From Paraburkholderia sp. (GTDB lineage: Bacteria; Pseudomonadota; Gammaproteobacteria; Burkholderiales; Burkholderiaceae), in NCBI GenBank assembly GCA_004322045.1, contig SCRN01000040.1, forward strand, positions 124,001 to 188,000: DNA of 64,000 nucleotides. Direction: 5' to 3'. The translations under genes and the position numbers were made by a program. The notes under the pieces were generated by a model. That model ran no database searches. It was not told where the DNA came from and saw only the letters and a program-made list of their open reading frames with translations. This document shows, one piece after another, positions 8,517 to 18,501 of the stretch. Positions within the stretch are counted from its first letter, which is position 1; the number at the start of each line of letters is the position of its first letter.

Positions 8517-9275
8517 ATGCGAATCCTATTGAGCAACGACGACGGTTATCTCGCGCCCGGGCTGGCGGCGCTCTATCATGCGCTCAAGCCGCTCGGCGAA
8601 GTCACGGTCATGGCGCCCGAGCAGAACTGCAGCGGCGCGTCGAACTCGCTGACGCTCGCGCGGCCGCTGTCGGTTTGGCGCTCGAGCAACGGCTTCTATT
8701 ACGTCAACGGCACCCCGACCGATTCGGTCCACATTGCATTGACGGGCATGCTCGATCACAAGCCGGATCTCGTCGTGTCGGGCATCAACAACGGCCAGAA
8801 CGTCGGTGAAGATACGCTCTACTCGGGCACGGTTGCAGCGGCCACGGAGGGCATCATGTTCGGTGTGCCGTCCATCGCGTTTTCCCTCGTCGAGAAAGAC
8901 TGGGTGCATCTGGAAGACGCAGCACGCGTCGCGGCCGAGATCGTTCGCCACTTTTTGGCGCACCCGCTACCTGCGCAGCCGCTGCTGAACGTCAATATTC
9001 CGAACTTGCCTTACGAGGAATTGGGCGACTGGGAGGTGACGCGGCTCGGCAAGCGCCATCCGTCGCAGCCCGTGATTCGCCAAACGAATCCGCGCGGCGA
9101 GCCGATCTACTGGATCGGCCCCTCGGGCGAGGCGCTCGATGCGACCGAGGGCACCGATTTCCACGCGCTCGCGAACGGCCGAGTCTCGATCACGCCGCTG
9201 CAGCTCGATCTCACTCATACGCACATGATGGCCGCCACGCGCGAGTGGGCGCGCGCCGGGCGTCGCAATTCATGA
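8517..9275 (+). CDS. surE: 5'/3'-nucleotidase SurE
   Basis: A 252-residue metal-dependent nucleotidase that dephosphorylates nucleoside monophosphates and short polyphosphates, linked to stationary-phase survival. The metal ligands known from SurE are all in register: D8, D9, S39 and an Asn at 91/92 (SGINNGQN). Length matches the family (about 250 aa). A longer reading from 8487 is open, but only the ATG at 8517 gives the universal [10 protein letters not shown] opening. The stop codon overlaps the pcm start as ATGA, so translation of the two is probably coupled. It opens the surE-pcm-nlpD-rpoS cluster. Confidence 0.97.
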   Translation: MRILLSNDDGYLAPGLAALYHALKPLGEVTVMAPEQNCSGASNSLTLARPLSVWRSSNGFYYVNGTPTDSVHIALTGMLDHKPDLVVSGINNGQNVGEDTLYSGTVAAATEGIMFGVPSIAFSLVEKDWVHLEDAARVAAEIVRHFLAHPLPAQPLLNVNIPNLPYEELGDWEVTRLGKRHPSQPVIRQTNPRGEPIYWIGPSGEALDATEGTDFHALANGRVSITPLQLDLTHTHMMAATREWARAGRRNS

Positions 9276-10105
9276 CGGGCGAACGCGCCAAGCGTTTTCC
9301 GCTCGGGCTCGCCGATCTCGAGCGCAAGCCGCGCGCCGCCACGGAACGCCCGCGCGAACCGCTCGCCGCGCGGGAGGCCGCGTCGCGCCGGGCTGACACG
9401 CATGCGTCGCATGGCACGGACAAAATGGGCGCGCCCAACGTTCCGCTTGCGAGCGCGCTGGCGCTGACCTCGGAACGCGTGCGCGAGCGGATGGTCGAAC
9501 GCCTGCGCGGCAACGGCATTGCCGATGCGCGGGTGCTCGATGCGATGGCGGCCGTGCCGCGCCATATGTTCGTGGATCCAGGGCTCGCAGCACAGGCTTA
9601 TGAAGACGCCGCGCTACCGATCGGGCATCACCAGACCATCTCGAAGCCCTCGGTCGTCGCACGCATGCTCGAACTTGCCGCTGTGGGCCGTCCGCTCGAG
9701 CGCGTCCTCGAAATCGGCACCGGCTGCGGGTACCAGGCAGCCGTGCTCGCCCGCATTGCGCGCGACGTCTATTCGATCGAACGGATCAAGCCGCTTTATG
9801 AGCGGGCCAAGCTTAATTTGAGGCCGCTGCGAGTGCCGAACATTCGGTTGCATTACGGTGACGGCCGCGTGGGGCTGCCCAGCGTTGCGCCGTTCGACGC
9901 GGTCGTGATCGCGGCGGCGGGGCTCGATGTGCCGCAGGCACTGCTCGATCAGTTGGCCGTGGGTGGCAGGCTCGTTGCACCGGTCGGTTCGCAGAGCGGG
10001 CAGGCTCAGGTTCTGACGCTTGTCGAGCGGGTGGCTCCTAACCAGTGGCGGGAGTCTCGTCTCGATCGTGTTTTCTTTGTCCCCTTGAAATCCGGAGTGA
10101 TTTGA
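9272..10105 (+). CDS. pcm: protein-L-isoaspartate O-methyltransferase
   Basis: A 277-residue SAM-dependent enzyme that methylates isoaspartyl residues in aged proteins so they can be repaired. The substrate loop GHHQTISKP is at 118-126 and SAM motif [11 protein letters not shown] at 146-155. The catalytic core begins only near residue 67. The first 65 residues are an Arg/Ala-rich extension absent from the 208-aa E. coli enzyme but typical of Burkholderia homologues. A GTG at 9245 is open upstream. The ATG at 9272, overlapping the surE stop as ATGA, gives the Burkholderia-type opening [10 protein letters not shown] and was chosen. Confidence 0.95.
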   Translation: MTGERAKRFPLGLADLERKPRAATERPREPLAAREAASRRADTHASHGTDKMGAPNVPLASALALTSERVRERMVERLRGNGIADARVLDAMAAVPRHMFVDPGLAAQAYEDAALPIGHHQTISKPSVVARMLELAAVGRPLERVLEIGTGCGYQAAVLARIARDVYSIERIKPLYERAKLNLRPLRVPNIRLHYGDGRVGLPSVAPFDAVVIAAAGLDVPQALLDQLAVGGRLVAPVGSQSGQAQVLTLVERVAPNQWRESRLDRVFFVPLKSGVI

Positions 10106-10110
10106 CACCG

Positions 10111-11076
10111 ATGTTTACGTTGCGCGCGATGCAAACAAACAACGAACAGGCGCGATCGACCGCCGCTCAGCGCGTCGTCTGTGCGCTTGCCCTCACGACG
10201 CTCGCCGCATGCGCGACGCGGCTCGATCAGGCGCCCGTCGTCGATCGTTCGAGCCCGCTGTCCACGGGCGCGGCGGCCGCCCTCGGCGCGTCGCAGCCGG
10301 CCGTGCCGCTCGGCCCGCCGCCGCCCGGGTATTACCGAGTGAAGCCCGGCGACACACTCTATCGGATCGCGCTCGAAAACGGGCAGAACTACCGCGACAT
10401 CGCGGCGTGGAACAATCTGGCGAATCCGAACCAAATCGAGGTCGACCAATTGCTGCGCGTCGCACCTCCGGGTGCGAACACCGCTGCAATGACGCCGGGC
10501 GTGGCCACGGCGCCCGTCACGAATGGCGGGGCCGTCTCAGGCGGGCCGCTCGCGCCATCGACGGCAGGCGCTCCCGCCACGTCCTCGGCTACGGCGAACG
10601 CGTCGGCGCCGCCGATCTACGGCACGGGCCCCGGCTCGACGGCTACCACCATTCCACCTCAGCCGGCGGCGAGCGCGCCGGCGGCTGCGGCCGCGAACGA
10701 CGGTAATGTGTCGTTCTCTTGGCCCGTCTCGCCGCACGGCTCCATTCTGAATACCTTCGACGACAACCGGAACAAAGGCCTGAACATCGGCGGCACGCCG
10801 GGCGAGGCCGTGAAGGCCGCTGCGGACGGGCGCGTCGTCTATGCGGGAAATGGGCTGCGCGGTTACGGCAATCTCATTATCATCAAGCACAACGCGACGT
10901 ATCTCACCGCCTATGCACATAACCGCGCTTTGATGGTAAAAGAGGGGGACGCGGTGACGAAGGGGCAGAAGATCGCCGAGATGGGGAACAGCGATTCCGA
11001 CCGCGTGATGCTGCACTTTGAGATCCGCCGGCAGGGCAAACCTGTCGATCCGATGACATACTTGCCGCCGCAATAA
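10111..11076 (+). CDS. nlpD: NlpD-type lipoprotein, amidase activator (degenerate M23 domain)
   Basis: A 321-residue outer-membrane lipoprotein. A signal peptide ends in the lipobox LAAC (31-34), with C34 as the lipid-modified residue. A LysM peptidoglycan-binding domain covers about 74-118, a Pro/Ala/Thr-rich linker follows, and an M23-like domain fills 200-321. The M23 metal site is degenerate: the HxxxD position reads GLNIGG, and only LHFEIR of the second motif remains. This is as in E. coli NlpD, which activates the amidase AmiC at division rather than cutting peptidoglycan. The ATG at 10111 follows CCGGAG and was preferred to an open reading from 10045. In many proteobacteria the main rpoS promoter lies inside nlpD. 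Confidence 0.94.
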   Translation: MFTLRAMQTNNEQARSTAAQRVVCALALTTLAACATRLDQAPVVDRSSPLSTGAAAALGASQPAVPLGPPPPGYYRVKPGDTLYRIALENGQNYRDIAAWNNLANPNQIEVDQLLRVAPPGANTAAMTPGVATAPVTNGGAVSGGPLAPSTAGAPATSSATANASAPPIYGTGPGSTATTIPPQPAASAPAAAAANDGNVSFSWPVSPHGSILNTFDDNRNKGLNIGGTPGEAVKAAADGRVVYAGNGLRGYGNLIIIKHNATYLTAYAHNRALMVKEGDAVTKGQKIAEMGNSDSDRVMLHFEIRRQGKPVDPMTYLPPQ

Positions 11077-11088
11077 AGCGATACGACC

Positions 11089-12177
11089 ATGCCGACATCG
11101 AAGCGCCGCAAGCAGCAAGCTGAAACGGACACGCTCGTCGCACAGGACCGGGTGCCTGATGCCGGCGCTTCGACGCACGAGCCCGACGACGAACCGGCGG
11201 AGGCCGAAACCGATTTCGAGCCCGAGGCGGCTTCCGGAGAGGGCGAGGAGACTGAGGGGCGTGAAGAAGCGGCGGAGCCGGCGCCCGATCCCGACGACTT
11301 TCGCGCGCTCCTGCAGGCGGAGTTGACCGCCGATACGATTCAGCATTATTTGAACCGCATCAGCGTGAAGCCGTTACTGACGGTGGAGGAAGAACAGCGC
11401 TATTCGCGGTTGGCCAAGGCGGGCGAATTCGAGGCCCGCCAGGTCATGATCGAGCGCAACCTGCGGCTCGTCGTCAGCATCGCCAAGGGTTACCTCAATC
11501 GCGGCGTGCCGCTGCTCGATCTGATCGAAGAGGGCAACCTCGGTCTCATGCATGCGATCGAGAAATTCGACCCCACGCGCGGTTTTCGTTTTTCGACCTA
11601 CGCGACTTGGTGGATCCGCCAAAGCATCGAGCGGGCGATCATGAACCAGGCCCGCACCGTGCGCTTGCCCGTCCACGTCATTCGTGAACTCAATCAGGTG
11701 CTGCGCGCGAAGCGCCATCTGGAAAAGAATTCGATGAATTCGGGCGAGCCGGTGGAGCGGCGCGACGCCAGCATCGACGATATCGCCTACCTGACCGGCA
11801 AAACCACCGACGAAGTGACCGATATTCTGGCACTCAATGAGCACACGGCATCGCTCGATGCGCCGCTCGATTTGGATCCGGCCAGCAGCCTGTTGGATCT
11901 GCTATCGGACGATCAAAGTCAATCGCCCGATGCCGAAGTGCAGCACCGCGAACTCGAAACCTTGACGCGGGCATGGCTGTCGCGTTTGTCCGACAAACAC
12001 CGGCATGTCATTGAGCGGCGCTTTGGCCTCAATCACATCGAGCCGGCGACGCTCGAAGAGTTGGCTGACGAAATGGGTCTCACGCGCGAACGAGTGAGAC
12101 AAATTCAACAAGAGGCGCTCGTGCGACTGAAACGCTTTTTCGCCTCCAACGGTGTGCGTAAGGATGCAGTCCTTTAG
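11089..12177 (+). CDS. rpoS: RNA polymerase sigma factor RpoS
   Basis: A 362-residue stationary-phase and general-stress sigma factor (sigma-38). A very acidic N-terminal tail (about 20-72) precedes region 1.2. Region 2 (117-187) contains the conserved [26 protein letters not shown] and [14 protein letters not shown] segments. Region 3 follows, then region 4.2 with helix-turn-helix [19 protein letters not shown] near the C-terminus. It is some 30 residues longer than E. coli RpoS, mostly in the acidic tail. It lies 12 bases after nlpD. Control through the nlpD-internal promoter and, via Hfq, small RNAs is known elsewhere but is not visible here. Confidence 0.97.
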   Translation: MPTSKRRKQQAETDTLVAQDRVPDAGASTHEPDDEPAEAETDFEPEAASGEGEETEGREEAAEPAPDPDDFRALLQAELTADTIQHYLNRISVKPLLTVEEEQRYSRLAKAGEFEARQVMIERNLRLVVSIAKGYLNRGVPLLDLIEEGNLGLMHAIEKFDPTRGFRFSTYATWWIRQSIERAIMNQARTVRLPVHVIRELNQVLRAKRHLEKNSMNSGEPVERRDASIDDIAYLTGKTTDEVTDILALNEHTASLDAPLDLDPASSLLDLLSDDQSQSPDAEVQHRELETLTRAWLSRLSDKHRHVIERRFGLNHIEPATLEELADEMGLTRERVRQIQQEALVRLKRFFASNGVRKDAVL

Positions 12178-12222
12178 CGCGATGGCGCTCGCGCGTTTCC
12201 TCTGCGGAACGAATCCTGGTTC

Positions 12223-13026
12223 ATGATCCCGATTCTCGTTTTCGACATCGAGACGATTCCCGATGTCCCCGGCATTCGTCGTCTCGACGATCTGCCCGGG
12301 TCGATGACCGACGCCGAAGTGGCCGAACACGCCTTTGCCGCGCGTCGCGAAAAAACCGGTGGCGACTTCCTGCCGCACTACCTGCAACGCGTGGCGGCGA
12401 TTTCGTGTGTCTTTCGCGATCGCACCGGATTTCGCGTGCGATCGCTGGGCACCGTCGATGACGGCGAAGCCGCGCTCATCCAATCGTTTTATCGCGTGAT
12501 CGAAAAGTACACGCCGCAGCTCGTCTCGTGGAACGGCGGCGGCTTCGACTTGCCCGTTTTGCATTACCGGGCGCTAGTGCATGGGATTTCCGCCTCCCGA
12601 TATTGGGATCTCGGCGAAGACGATCGCGACTTCAAGTGGAACAACTACATCAGCCGGTATCACTCGCGTCATACCGACCTGATGGATGTGCTCGCCATGT
12701 ACCAGGCGCGCGCCAATGCGCCGCTCGATTCGCTCGCGAAGCTCTGCGGTTTTCCGGGCAAACTCGGGATGGACGGGGGGCAGGTGTGGACGGCATTCCG
12801 CGAAGGGCGTATCGAAGAGATCCGCAATTATTGCGAAACGGATGTCGTCAACACCTACTTGCTCTACTGCCGCTTTCAATTGATGCGTGGCGCTTTTTCC
12901 CCCGATGAGTACACGGACGAGATCGCTTTCGTAAAGCAGTCCCTCGGGCAAGAAAGCGCGCCGCATTGGGCGCAATATCTAGCCGCTTTCGGCGAACTCA
13001 CCGGCGGCGGCGCCACGCCGAACTGA
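12223..13026 (+). CDS. predicted 3'-5' exonuclease, PolB-like DEDDy fold
   Basis: A 267-residue protein of the DnaQ-like exonuclease superfamily, related to the proofreading domain of family B polymerases (DNA_pol_B_exo2 type). Exo I is FDIETIPD with D8 and E10. Exo II is SWNGGGFDLPVL. Exo III lies in CETDVVNTYLL near 205-215, with a preceding Tyr. All acidic ligands look intact, so activity is likely, but the substrate is unknown. It stands 45 bases after rpoS in the same direction and may be cotranscribed. The GTG/TTG alternatives were not needed because an ATG gives full length. Confidence 0.85.
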   Translation: MIPILVFDIETIPDVPGIRRLDDLPGSMTDAEVAEHAFAARREKTGGDFLPHYLQRVAAISCVFRDRTGFRVRSLGTVDDGEAALIQSFYRVIEKYTPQLVSWNGGGFDLPVLHYRALVHGISASRYWDLGEDDRDFKWNNYISRYHSRHTDLMDVLAMYQARANAPLDSLAKLCGFPGKLGMDGGQVWTAFREGRIEEIRNYCETDVVNTYLLYCRFQLMRGAFSPDEYTDEIAFVKQSLGQESAPHWAQYLAAFGELTGGGATPN

Positions 13027-13100
13027 CACCGCGTCGAGCCATCCCCGTGGCGTTCGGAGTTCGTTCGCGCGCTCGCGCGGCTGCAAAGGGCTTTGCGACC

Positions 13101-13955
13101 TCAATCCAACTCCAGCACGATCGGCTGGTGGTCCGATGCTTGGGTTGCGCCATCTATCTCGCAGCTTCGCAGCCGAGTGCGCAGGTCCTCCGTGACGAAC
13201 ACGAAATCGCAGGCCATGGGGCCGTCGCTCCATTGCTGCGTGTCGTAGACGCCTGCCGTGGGCGGCGGCGTTCGGCCCGGATGCAGCGCGGTCCATGCAT
13301 CGATGAACCCGGGCGCGCCCGCCAGCGGTGCGATAAACCGTTGATACGCCTGCGAGCCGAAAGCGCTGTTGAAATCGCCGCAGACGATCGCGCTGACCGG
13401 CCGCGACGTCGGTGCGAACGGACCCGTAGCGTTTTCGGCCGCGGCCGGATGCGCGGCATGATCGGCTGCCTCTTGTTGCAGGCGCCGCAGCTCGTCCACT
13501 TGCGCCAGGCGTTGCTTCAGCGAATAGAATTCGAGATGAGTGACGATGATCCGCAGCGCGCCGCCGTTCGTTTCGACCACTGCCTCGAGCGCGACGCGTT
13601 GCATTGACGGGGCGGTGGCATCGGCAGGCCACGGCAGTGAGTGGCGTATGACCAGCGAAACCGGCAATCGAGTCGCCAGCGCATTGCCAAACTGGCGCCG
13701 CCGCGGCGATCCGTCTAGCGACGGCAGATCCGCCCCGATGGCGTCGAGCACGGTGTAACCCGAAAGCGCTTGCTCAAGTTCGGCGAATTGGTCAGGGCCG
13801 GGCCCGCCGGGGAGCACGCCGAACCCGCGCGTGATTTCCTGCATGCAGATTACGTCGAAATCGGCCAGACGCTGGGCCTGTTCGACAGTGCGCTTCAAAT
13901 CGACGCGGCCCTGGGCATCGCGTCCCCATTGCACATTCCAACTCACGAGCTTCAC
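13101..13955 (-). CDS. endonuclease/exonuclease/phosphatase family hydrolase
   Basis: A 284-residue enzyme of the Mg-dependent EEP superfamily (DNase I/exonuclease III fold). Diagnostic motifs are SWNVQWGRD at the N-terminus with N7, the metal-binding MQE with E40, GDFNS in the middle, and SDHQP at 274-278. Members cleave phosphodiester bonds in nucleic acids, lipids or inositol phosphates, and the substrate cannot be assigned. Reading is open far upstream, but a GTG at 13955 is preceded by a perfect GGAGG five bases away and gives the family N-terminus, so that start was chosen. It converges with the 12.2 kb exonuclease gene and is divergent from rlmD. Confidence 0.85.
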   Translation of the reverse strand: MKLVSWNVQWGRDAQGRVDLKRTVEQAQRLADFDVICMQEITRGFGVLPGGPGPDQFAELEQALSGYTVLDAIGADLPSLDGSPRRRQFGNALATRLPVSLVIRHSLPWPADATAPSMQRVALEAVVETNGGALRIIVTHLEFYSLKQRLAQVDELRRLQQEAADHAAHPAAAENATGPFAPTSRPVSAIVCGDFNSAFGSQAYQRFIAPLAGAPGFIDAWTALHPGRTPPPTAGVYDTQQWSDGPMACDFVFVTEDLRTRLRSCEIDGATQASDHQPIVLELD

Positions 13956-13960
13956 AGTCG

Positions 13961-13965
13961 CCTCC
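13961..13965 (-). promoter_or_regulatory. ribosome binding site fixing a GTG start
   Basis: The minus strand reads GGAGG five bases before the GTG at 13955. This decides the start of the endonuclease-like gene, whose frame stays open for another 500 bases upstream. Confidence 0.7.
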
Positions 13966-13985
13966 GTTGCGTTGCGCCGTTCGTC

Positions 13986-13991
13986 TACAAT
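13986..13991 (+). promoter_or_regulatory. candidate -10 element for rlmD
   Basis: TACAAT lies 15 bases before the rlmD ATG, giving a predicted leader of only about 8-9 bases. No clear -35 is visible. Confidence 0.4.
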
Positions 13992-14006
13992 CTCGCCTTT
14001 CGTCTC

Positions 14007-15431
14007 ATGTCCGCCAGGAAGCCGCACGTGTCCGAATTTCCTCGTAGTAAAGCGCGTCGCAGCGAGAGCGGCGCTTCGCCCGTCGAACCCGTTCGCGCCC
14101 CTATGATCGAAATCGATTCGCTCGATATGGAGGCGCGTGGCGTCGGCCGTTTGATAACCGAGAGCGGCGAGCCCGGAAAGGTCATTTTCGTCGAAGGCGC
14201 GCTGCCGGGCGAGCGTGTGACCTATTCGAGCTATCGCAAGAAGGCGAGCTTCGAGCAAGCGCAAGTCGTCGACGTCTTGCGAGCAAGTCCCATGCGCACC
14301 GCGCCGCAATGCAAGTTCTTCGGCACCTGCGGCGGCTGCTCGATGCAGCATCTGGACGAGCGCGCGCAAGTGGCGATCAAGCAGCGTGTGCTCGAGGATA
14401 ACCTCTGGCACTTGGCAAAGGTTCGGCCCGAGACGGTGTTCCGGCCCATCCATGGGCCGTCATGGGGCTATCGCTACCGCGCGCGGTTGACCGTGCGCCA
14501 TGTCGCGAAAAAAGGCGGCGTCCTCGTCGGGTTCCACGAAAGAAAGAGCAGCTATGTTGCCGACATGACGAGCTGCGAAGTGCTGCCGCCTCATGTTTCG
14601 GCCATGCTCGTGCCGCTGCGCCGGCTCGTCGAAAGCCTGTCGATCCGCGATCGCTTGCCGCAAATCGAGTTGGCGGTGGGCTCGACGGTGACCGCGCTCG
14701 TGCTGCGCGTGCTCGAGCCGATGACAGACGAAGACGAGGCGCAGGTGCGCACATTCGCGGATGCATACGGCGTGCAGTTCTGGGTTCAGCCGAAGGGGCC
14801 AGACACGGCCGTGCCCTTCTACCCGAAAGAGGTCGAACTCGATTACACGTTGCCCGAATTCAACATTCGCATGCCGTTCAAGCCGACCGATTTCACCCAG
14901 GTCAATCACGCGATCAACCGCGTGCTCGTCGGTCGGGCGCTGCGATTGCTCGCGCCGACCCGCTCGGAACGCGTGCTCGATCTATTTTGCGGCCTGGGCA
15001 ACTTTACGTTGCCGCTTGCGCGGTTGGCGCGCGAAGTCGTTGGCATCGAAGGCAGCGAGGCGCTGACTTCGCGCGCGCTGGCCAACGCAAAAGTTAACGG
15101 CGTCGATGGGCATACGTCGTTCGCTTGCCGCAATCTGTTCGAGGTGACGGCTGACGATCTGCGCGCGCTGGGGCCATTCGACAAGTTTCTCGTCGACCCG
15201 CCGCGAGAAGGCGCGCTCGCTATCGCGAAGGCGCTCGCCGAGATCGCCCAAAGCGGGGCGGGATCGCTGCCGGGACGGATCGTCTATGTGTCATGCAACC
15301 CGGCGACGCTCGCGCGTGACGCCGGCTTGCTCGTGCACGAGGCGGGGTATCGCTTGAAGGGCGCGGGTGTCGTCAATATGTTCCCGCATACGTCGCATGT
15401 CGAATCGATAGCGTTGTTCGAGCGCGCGTAA
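14007..15431 (+). CDS. rlmD: 23S rRNA (uracil-5-)-methyltransferase RlmD
   Basis: A 474-residue SAM-dependent enzyme that methylates C5 of U1939 in 23S rRNA. A TRAM RNA-binding domain (about 30-95) is followed by iron-sulfur cysteines C102, C108 and C111 ([11 protein letters not shown]); the fourth is probably the Cys in CEVLPPH. The methyltransferase domain has [15 protein letters not shown], the NPPR-like VDPPREG, and the catalytic cysteine in [12 protein letters not shown]. Compared with E. coli RlmD (433 aa) it has a short extra N-terminus. An open extension to 13770 runs antisense through the neighbouring gene and was rejected in favour of the ATG at 14007. Confidence 0.94.
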   Translation: MSARKPHVSEFPRSKARRSESGASPVEPVRAPMIEIDSLDMEARGVGRLITESGEPGKVIFVEGALPGERVTYSSYRKKASFEQAQVVDVLRASPMRTAPQCKFFGTCGGCSMQHLDERAQVAIKQRVLEDNLWHLAKVRPETVFRPIHGPSWGYRYRARLTVRHVAKKGGVLVGFHERKSSYVADMTSCEVLPPHVSAMLVPLRRLVESLSIRDRLPQIELAVGSTVTALVLRVLEPMTDEDEAQVRTFADAYGVQFWVQPKGPDTAVPFYPKEVELDYTLPEFNIRMPFKPTDFTQVNHAINRVLVGRALRLLAPTRSERVLDLFCGLGNFTLPLARLAREVVGIEGSEALTSRALANAKVNGVDGHTSFACRNLFEVTADDLRALGPFDKFLVDPPREGALAIAKALAEIAQSGAGSLPGRIVYVSCNPATLARDAGLLVHEAGYRLKGAGVVNMFPHTSHVESIALFERA

Positions 15432-15551
15432 TCTGGCCGCGCATTAGCGGACGCGTGGGGCGCAGGTAGCGATGGCGGCAGTGCGACGATGAGCGCCGGC
15501 GCGGCGTGGCGGTGGGTCGGAGGGCGCACGAATGCCGTGTCGCAAATAATA

Positions 15552-15580
15552 AGCCCCCGGGCGCTAGACGCACGGGGGCT
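15552..15580 (-). terminator. intrinsic terminator of the yccA-type gene
   Basis: An 8-bp stem (AGCCCCCG / CGGGGGCT) with a 13-base loop is followed on the minus strand by TTATTATTT. It lies about 80 bases past the stop of the gene at 15662. On the plus strand, where it could serve rlmD, no U-run follows. Confidence 0.7.
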
Positions 15581-15661
15581 CACTCTTACGACGGAGACGA
15601 CGGGGCGGCGGGCGAGCGGCTGCCGATTGGCGGGCGCCCGTGGCGTTGCCGCCGCAATCGA

Positions 15662-16360
15662 TCAGTTCCGGTTGCCGCCAAAAATGCCGAGGAGCGACAG
15701 CAGATTGACGAAAACGTTGTAAAGATCGAGATAGATCGACAGCGTGGCCGAAATGTAATTCGTTTCGCCGCCGTTGACGATACGCTGAACGTCGAACAGC
15801 ATGTAGGCCGAAAAGATCACGATGGCCAGCACCGAGACGGTCAGCATGAGCGCCGGCAGGTGCAGGAACATATTGGCGATGCTCGCGAGGATGATCACGA
15901 TCACACCCATGAACAGCCACTGCCCGAGACCCGAGAAATCGCGCTTGCTGACCGTGGCGATCGTGGCCATGGCCGCGAATATGACGGCTGTGCCGCCGAA
16001 CGCGAGCATGATGAGCGAGGCACCGTTCGAAAAGTGCAGGATCATCGTCAAGAGGCGCGAGAGCATCAGGCCCATGAAGAACGTGAAGCCGAGCAGGACG
16101 AGCACGCCGACGGAGCTTTCCTTCGTCCGCTCGATCGCGAACATGAAGCCGAACGCGATCGCGAGGAATGCGAACATGCTCATGACCGGGCTCGTGGCGG
16201 CAAAAAGCGAGAAGCCGGTCGCGACGCCGAGCCATGCGCCGATGACCGTCGGGACCATCGATAGCGCGAGCAGCCAATAGGTATTCCGTAGCACCCGGTT
16301 GCGAAGGGCGGCCGAACCGACGGCGCCGCCGCGGGCGACGTTGTACGGATAGTCGTTCAT
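15662..16360 (-). CDS. yccA: BAX inhibitor-1/YccA family membrane protein
   Basis: A 232-residue inner-membrane protein of the BI-1 (TMBIM) family. Seven hydrophobic segments span the protein after a short polar N-terminus (MNDYPYNVARGG). The last part contains the family's acidic pore-region pattern MLFDVQRIV and a C-terminal LDLYNVFVNLLSLLG helix. E. coli YccA binds and inhibits the FtsH-HflKC protease, and hflK and hflC lie 11 kb away in this window, so the same link is possible. The ATG at 16360 is preceded by AAGGAGAAAGC. An open extension to 16540 was rejected. The gene is divergent from ndk. Confidence 0.88.
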   Translation of the reverse strand: MNDYPYNVARGGAVGSAALRNRVLRNTYWLLALSMVPTVIGAWLGVATGFSLFAATSPVMSMFAFLAIAFGFMFAIERTKESSVGVLVLLGFTFFMGLMLSRLLTMILHFSNGASLIMLAFGGTAVIFAAMATIATVSKRDFSGLGQWLFMGVIVIILASIANMFLHLPALMLTVSVLAIVIFSAYMLFDVQRIVNGGETNYISATLSIYLDLYNVFVNLLSLLGIFGGNRN

Positions 16361-16539
16361 GCTTTCTCCTTGCGTAAAAACGCATTCAAACTGGGCCGTT
16401 CGGTGCTCGGCGACAAGCCGGGCATCTGGCTTACCCGTTCCTAAGATCGGTGCGGTGCGCGCGAGTTTCAAGCACTGCCGGGTATTTTGCGCCACCTTTC
16501 CGAAGCGTAAGGGTTTGATCGCAATCATACACTGGAACA

Positions 16540-16548
16540 TGCTACAAT
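16540..16548 (+). promoter_or_regulatory. extended -10 promoter for ndk
   Basis: TGC followed by TACAAT forms an extended -10. The start site would be near 16555, giving a leader of about 40 bases that is unusually A/T-rich (a T6 run and TTTTT beside a TTGGAG ribosome site). Confidence 0.45.
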
Positions 16549-16594
16549 TGCAGATTCGTTAGAATTCGTAACCCCTTAATTTTTTGGAGTTTTT

Positions 16595-17020
16595 ATGGCG
16601 ATCGAGCGTACCCTGTCGATTATCAAGCCCGATGCAGTGGCGAAAAACGTGATTGGCCAGATCTACGGCCGCTTCGAAAACGCGGGCCTGAAGATCGTCG
16701 CGGCGCGGATGGCTCAGCTCTCGCGCGCCGACGCGGAAAAGTTCTACGCCGTGCATGCCGCACGCCCGTTCTTCAAGGATCTCGTCGAATTCATGATTTC
16801 GGGCCCGGTCATGATCCAGGTGCTCGAAGGCGAGAACGCCATTCTGAAGAATCGCGACCTGATGGGCGCGACCGATCCGAAGAAGGCCGACAAGGGTACG
16901 ATCCGCGCCGATTTCGCCGACAGCATCGATGCCAATGCCGTGCATGGCTCCGACGCAGCAGAAACGGCGGCCGTGGAAGTCGCATTCTTCTTCCCGGAAA
17001 TCAACGTCTACTCGCGCTGA
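16595..17020 (+). CDS. ndk: nucleoside diphosphate kinase
   Basis: A 141-residue cytosolic kinase that transfers the gamma-phosphate of ATP to nucleoside diphosphates through a phosphohistidine. The active-site histidine is H117 in NAVHGSD, the family signature, and the N-terminus reads [12 protein letters not shown]. Length matches proteobacterial Ndk (141-143 aa). TTGGAG lies 10 bases before the ATG. The gene begins a same-direction run through rlmN, rodZ, ispG, hisS, yfgM, bamB and der. This order is shared with other Burkholderiales and resembles the E. coli yfgB-yfgA-ispG-hisS-yfgM-yfgL-der region. Confidence 0.98.
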   Translation: MAIERTLSIIKPDAVAKNVIGQIYGRFENAGLKIVAARMAQLSRADAEKFYAVHAARPFFKDLVEFMISGPVMIQVLEGENAILKNRDLMGATDPKKADKGTIRADFADSIDANAVHGSDAAETAAVEVAFFFPEINVYSR

Positions 17021-17073
17021 TCGCCGGGCTAGGCGAATCGAGCCCGCGAATCGGTGCTTGGCGCGCTCGGCGC

Positions 17074-17109
17074 GCCTATCGCCGCCGCTTTGGGTCGGTG
17101 GCGATAGGC
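17074..17109 (+). repeat. 10-bp hairpin between ndk and rlmN
   Basis: GCCTATCGCC and GGCGATAGGC form a perfect 10-bp stem with a 16-base loop between the two genes. No U-tract follows. It may be a processing or stability hairpin, or a partial terminator separating highly expressed ndk from rlmN. Confidence 0.55.
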
Positions 17110-17137
17110 AAGCCGCATTGAAACAGCAGGATCCGAC

Positions 17138-18325
17138 ATGACGAGCAGTACTCCCGTCAATCTTCTCGACTTCGACGCCGCAGGCCTCGTCGCATATTGC
17201 GATAGCCTGGGCGAGAAGCCGTTTCGCGCCAAGCAACTGCAGCGCTGGATTCACCAGTACAACGCCGCCGATTTCGACGGCATGACCGATCTCGCGAAGT
17301 CGTTGCGCACGAAGCTCAAGGACTGCGCGGCCATCGTCATGCCGCCCGTGGTGAGCGATCATGTGTCGAACGACGGCACGCGCAAGTGGCTCGTCGACGT
17401 CGGCAACGGCAATGCTGTCGAAACCGTGTTCATTCCGGAAGAAACGCGCGGCACGCTTTGCGTATCATCGCAGGCCGGGTGCGCCGTCAACTGCCGGTTT
17501 TGCTCCACGGGCAAGCAGGGTTTTTCCCGCAATTTGACGACGGGCGAGATCATCGGCCAGTTGCGCATGGCCGAGTTCGCGTTGCGCGCCGCCCTTGGGC
17601 GAGCGCACGCGCCGGACAGCAAAGGGGAGCGGGTCATCACGAACGTCGTCATGATGGGCATGGGCGAGCCGTTGCTCAATTACGACGCGCTCGTCCCCGC
17701 GCTGCGGCTAATGCTCGACGATAACGCCTACGGCCTTTCGCGGCGCCGGGTTACCGTGTCGACCTCCGGCGTGGTGCCGATGATGGACCGGCTCGGCGCC
17801 GATTTGCCCGTCGCGCTGGCAGTATCGTTGCATGCGCCCAATGACGCACTGCGCGACATGCTGGTGCCGCTGAACAAGAAGTATCCTCTGCGCGAGCTGA
17901 TGGCCGCTTGCTCGCGCTATCTCGAAGTGGCGCCGCGCGACTTCGTCACGTTCGAGTACTGCATGCTGGACGGTGTGAACGACAGCGACGCGCACGCACG
18001 CGAGTTGCTTGCGCTGACGGCCGATGTGCCTTGCAAGTTCAACTTGATCCCGTTTAATCCGTTCCCGGAATCCGGCCTCTTTCGCTCGAAGCCGGAGCGG
18101 ATCAAGCGGTTCGCGCAAATCCTCATCGATGCGGGCATCGTCACGACGGTGCGCAAGACGCGTGGCGACGACATCGATGCCGCGTGCGGCCAGCTCGCGG
18201 GCGCCGTGAAAGACCGGACGCGCGTCGCCGAACGGATGGGGCTTGGCGCGCAGGGCCGAGGCGCAAGCGGCCAAGCGGGCGATGGCCGGATCAGCAAGGT
18301 GATCGAGGTGCGGCCCGTGCGCTGA
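17138..18325 (+). CDS. rlmN: dual-specificity RNA methyltransferase RlmN
   Basis: A 395-residue radical-SAM enzyme that methylates C2 of A2503 in 23S rRNA and A37 of some tRNAs. The [4Fe-4S] cysteines are C115, C119 and C122 (CAVNCRFC). The methyl-carrying cysteine is the one in DAACGQL near residue 350, as in E. coli C355. The [12 protein letters not shown] and [11 protein letters not shown] segments are family hallmarks. A low-complexity tail of about 40 residues (Gly/Arg-rich, then VIEVRPVR) extends past the E. coli end. The start at 17138 follows CAGCAGGA. Confidence 0.96.
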   Translation: MTSSTPVNLLDFDAAGLVAYCDSLGEKPFRAKQLQRWIHQYNAADFDGMTDLAKSLRTKLKDCAAIVMPPVVSDHVSNDGTRKWLVDVGNGNAVETVFIPEETRGTLCVSSQAGCAVNCRFCSTGKQGFSRNLTTGEIIGQLRMAEFALRAALGRAHAPDSKGERVITNVVMMGMGEPLLNYDALVPALRLMLDDNAYGLSRRRVTVSTSGVVPMMDRLGADLPVALAVSLHAPNDALRDMLVPLNKKYPLRELMAACSRYLEVAPRDFVTFEYCMLDGVNDSDAHARELLALTADVPCKFNLIPFNPFPESGLFRSKPERIKRFAQILIDAGIVTTVRKTRGDDIDAACGQLAGAVKDRTRVAERMGLGAQGRGASGQAGDGRISKVIEVRPVR

Positions 18326-18501
18326 CGGGCGCGAGGCCGACGCGGTAAAAAAGCGGGCGCGCCGCGGCTAGCGCCGCGTGGCGGGAAAATGGGGCGTGCG
18401 CCCACGTAGTGAATAGATTGACGGTTCGCGCATCGGCGCCAATGAGTCGGATTGGCCGGGGGGCGCGGAGTGGACAAAGAGAATCGACGCGAGGATCAGG
18501 G

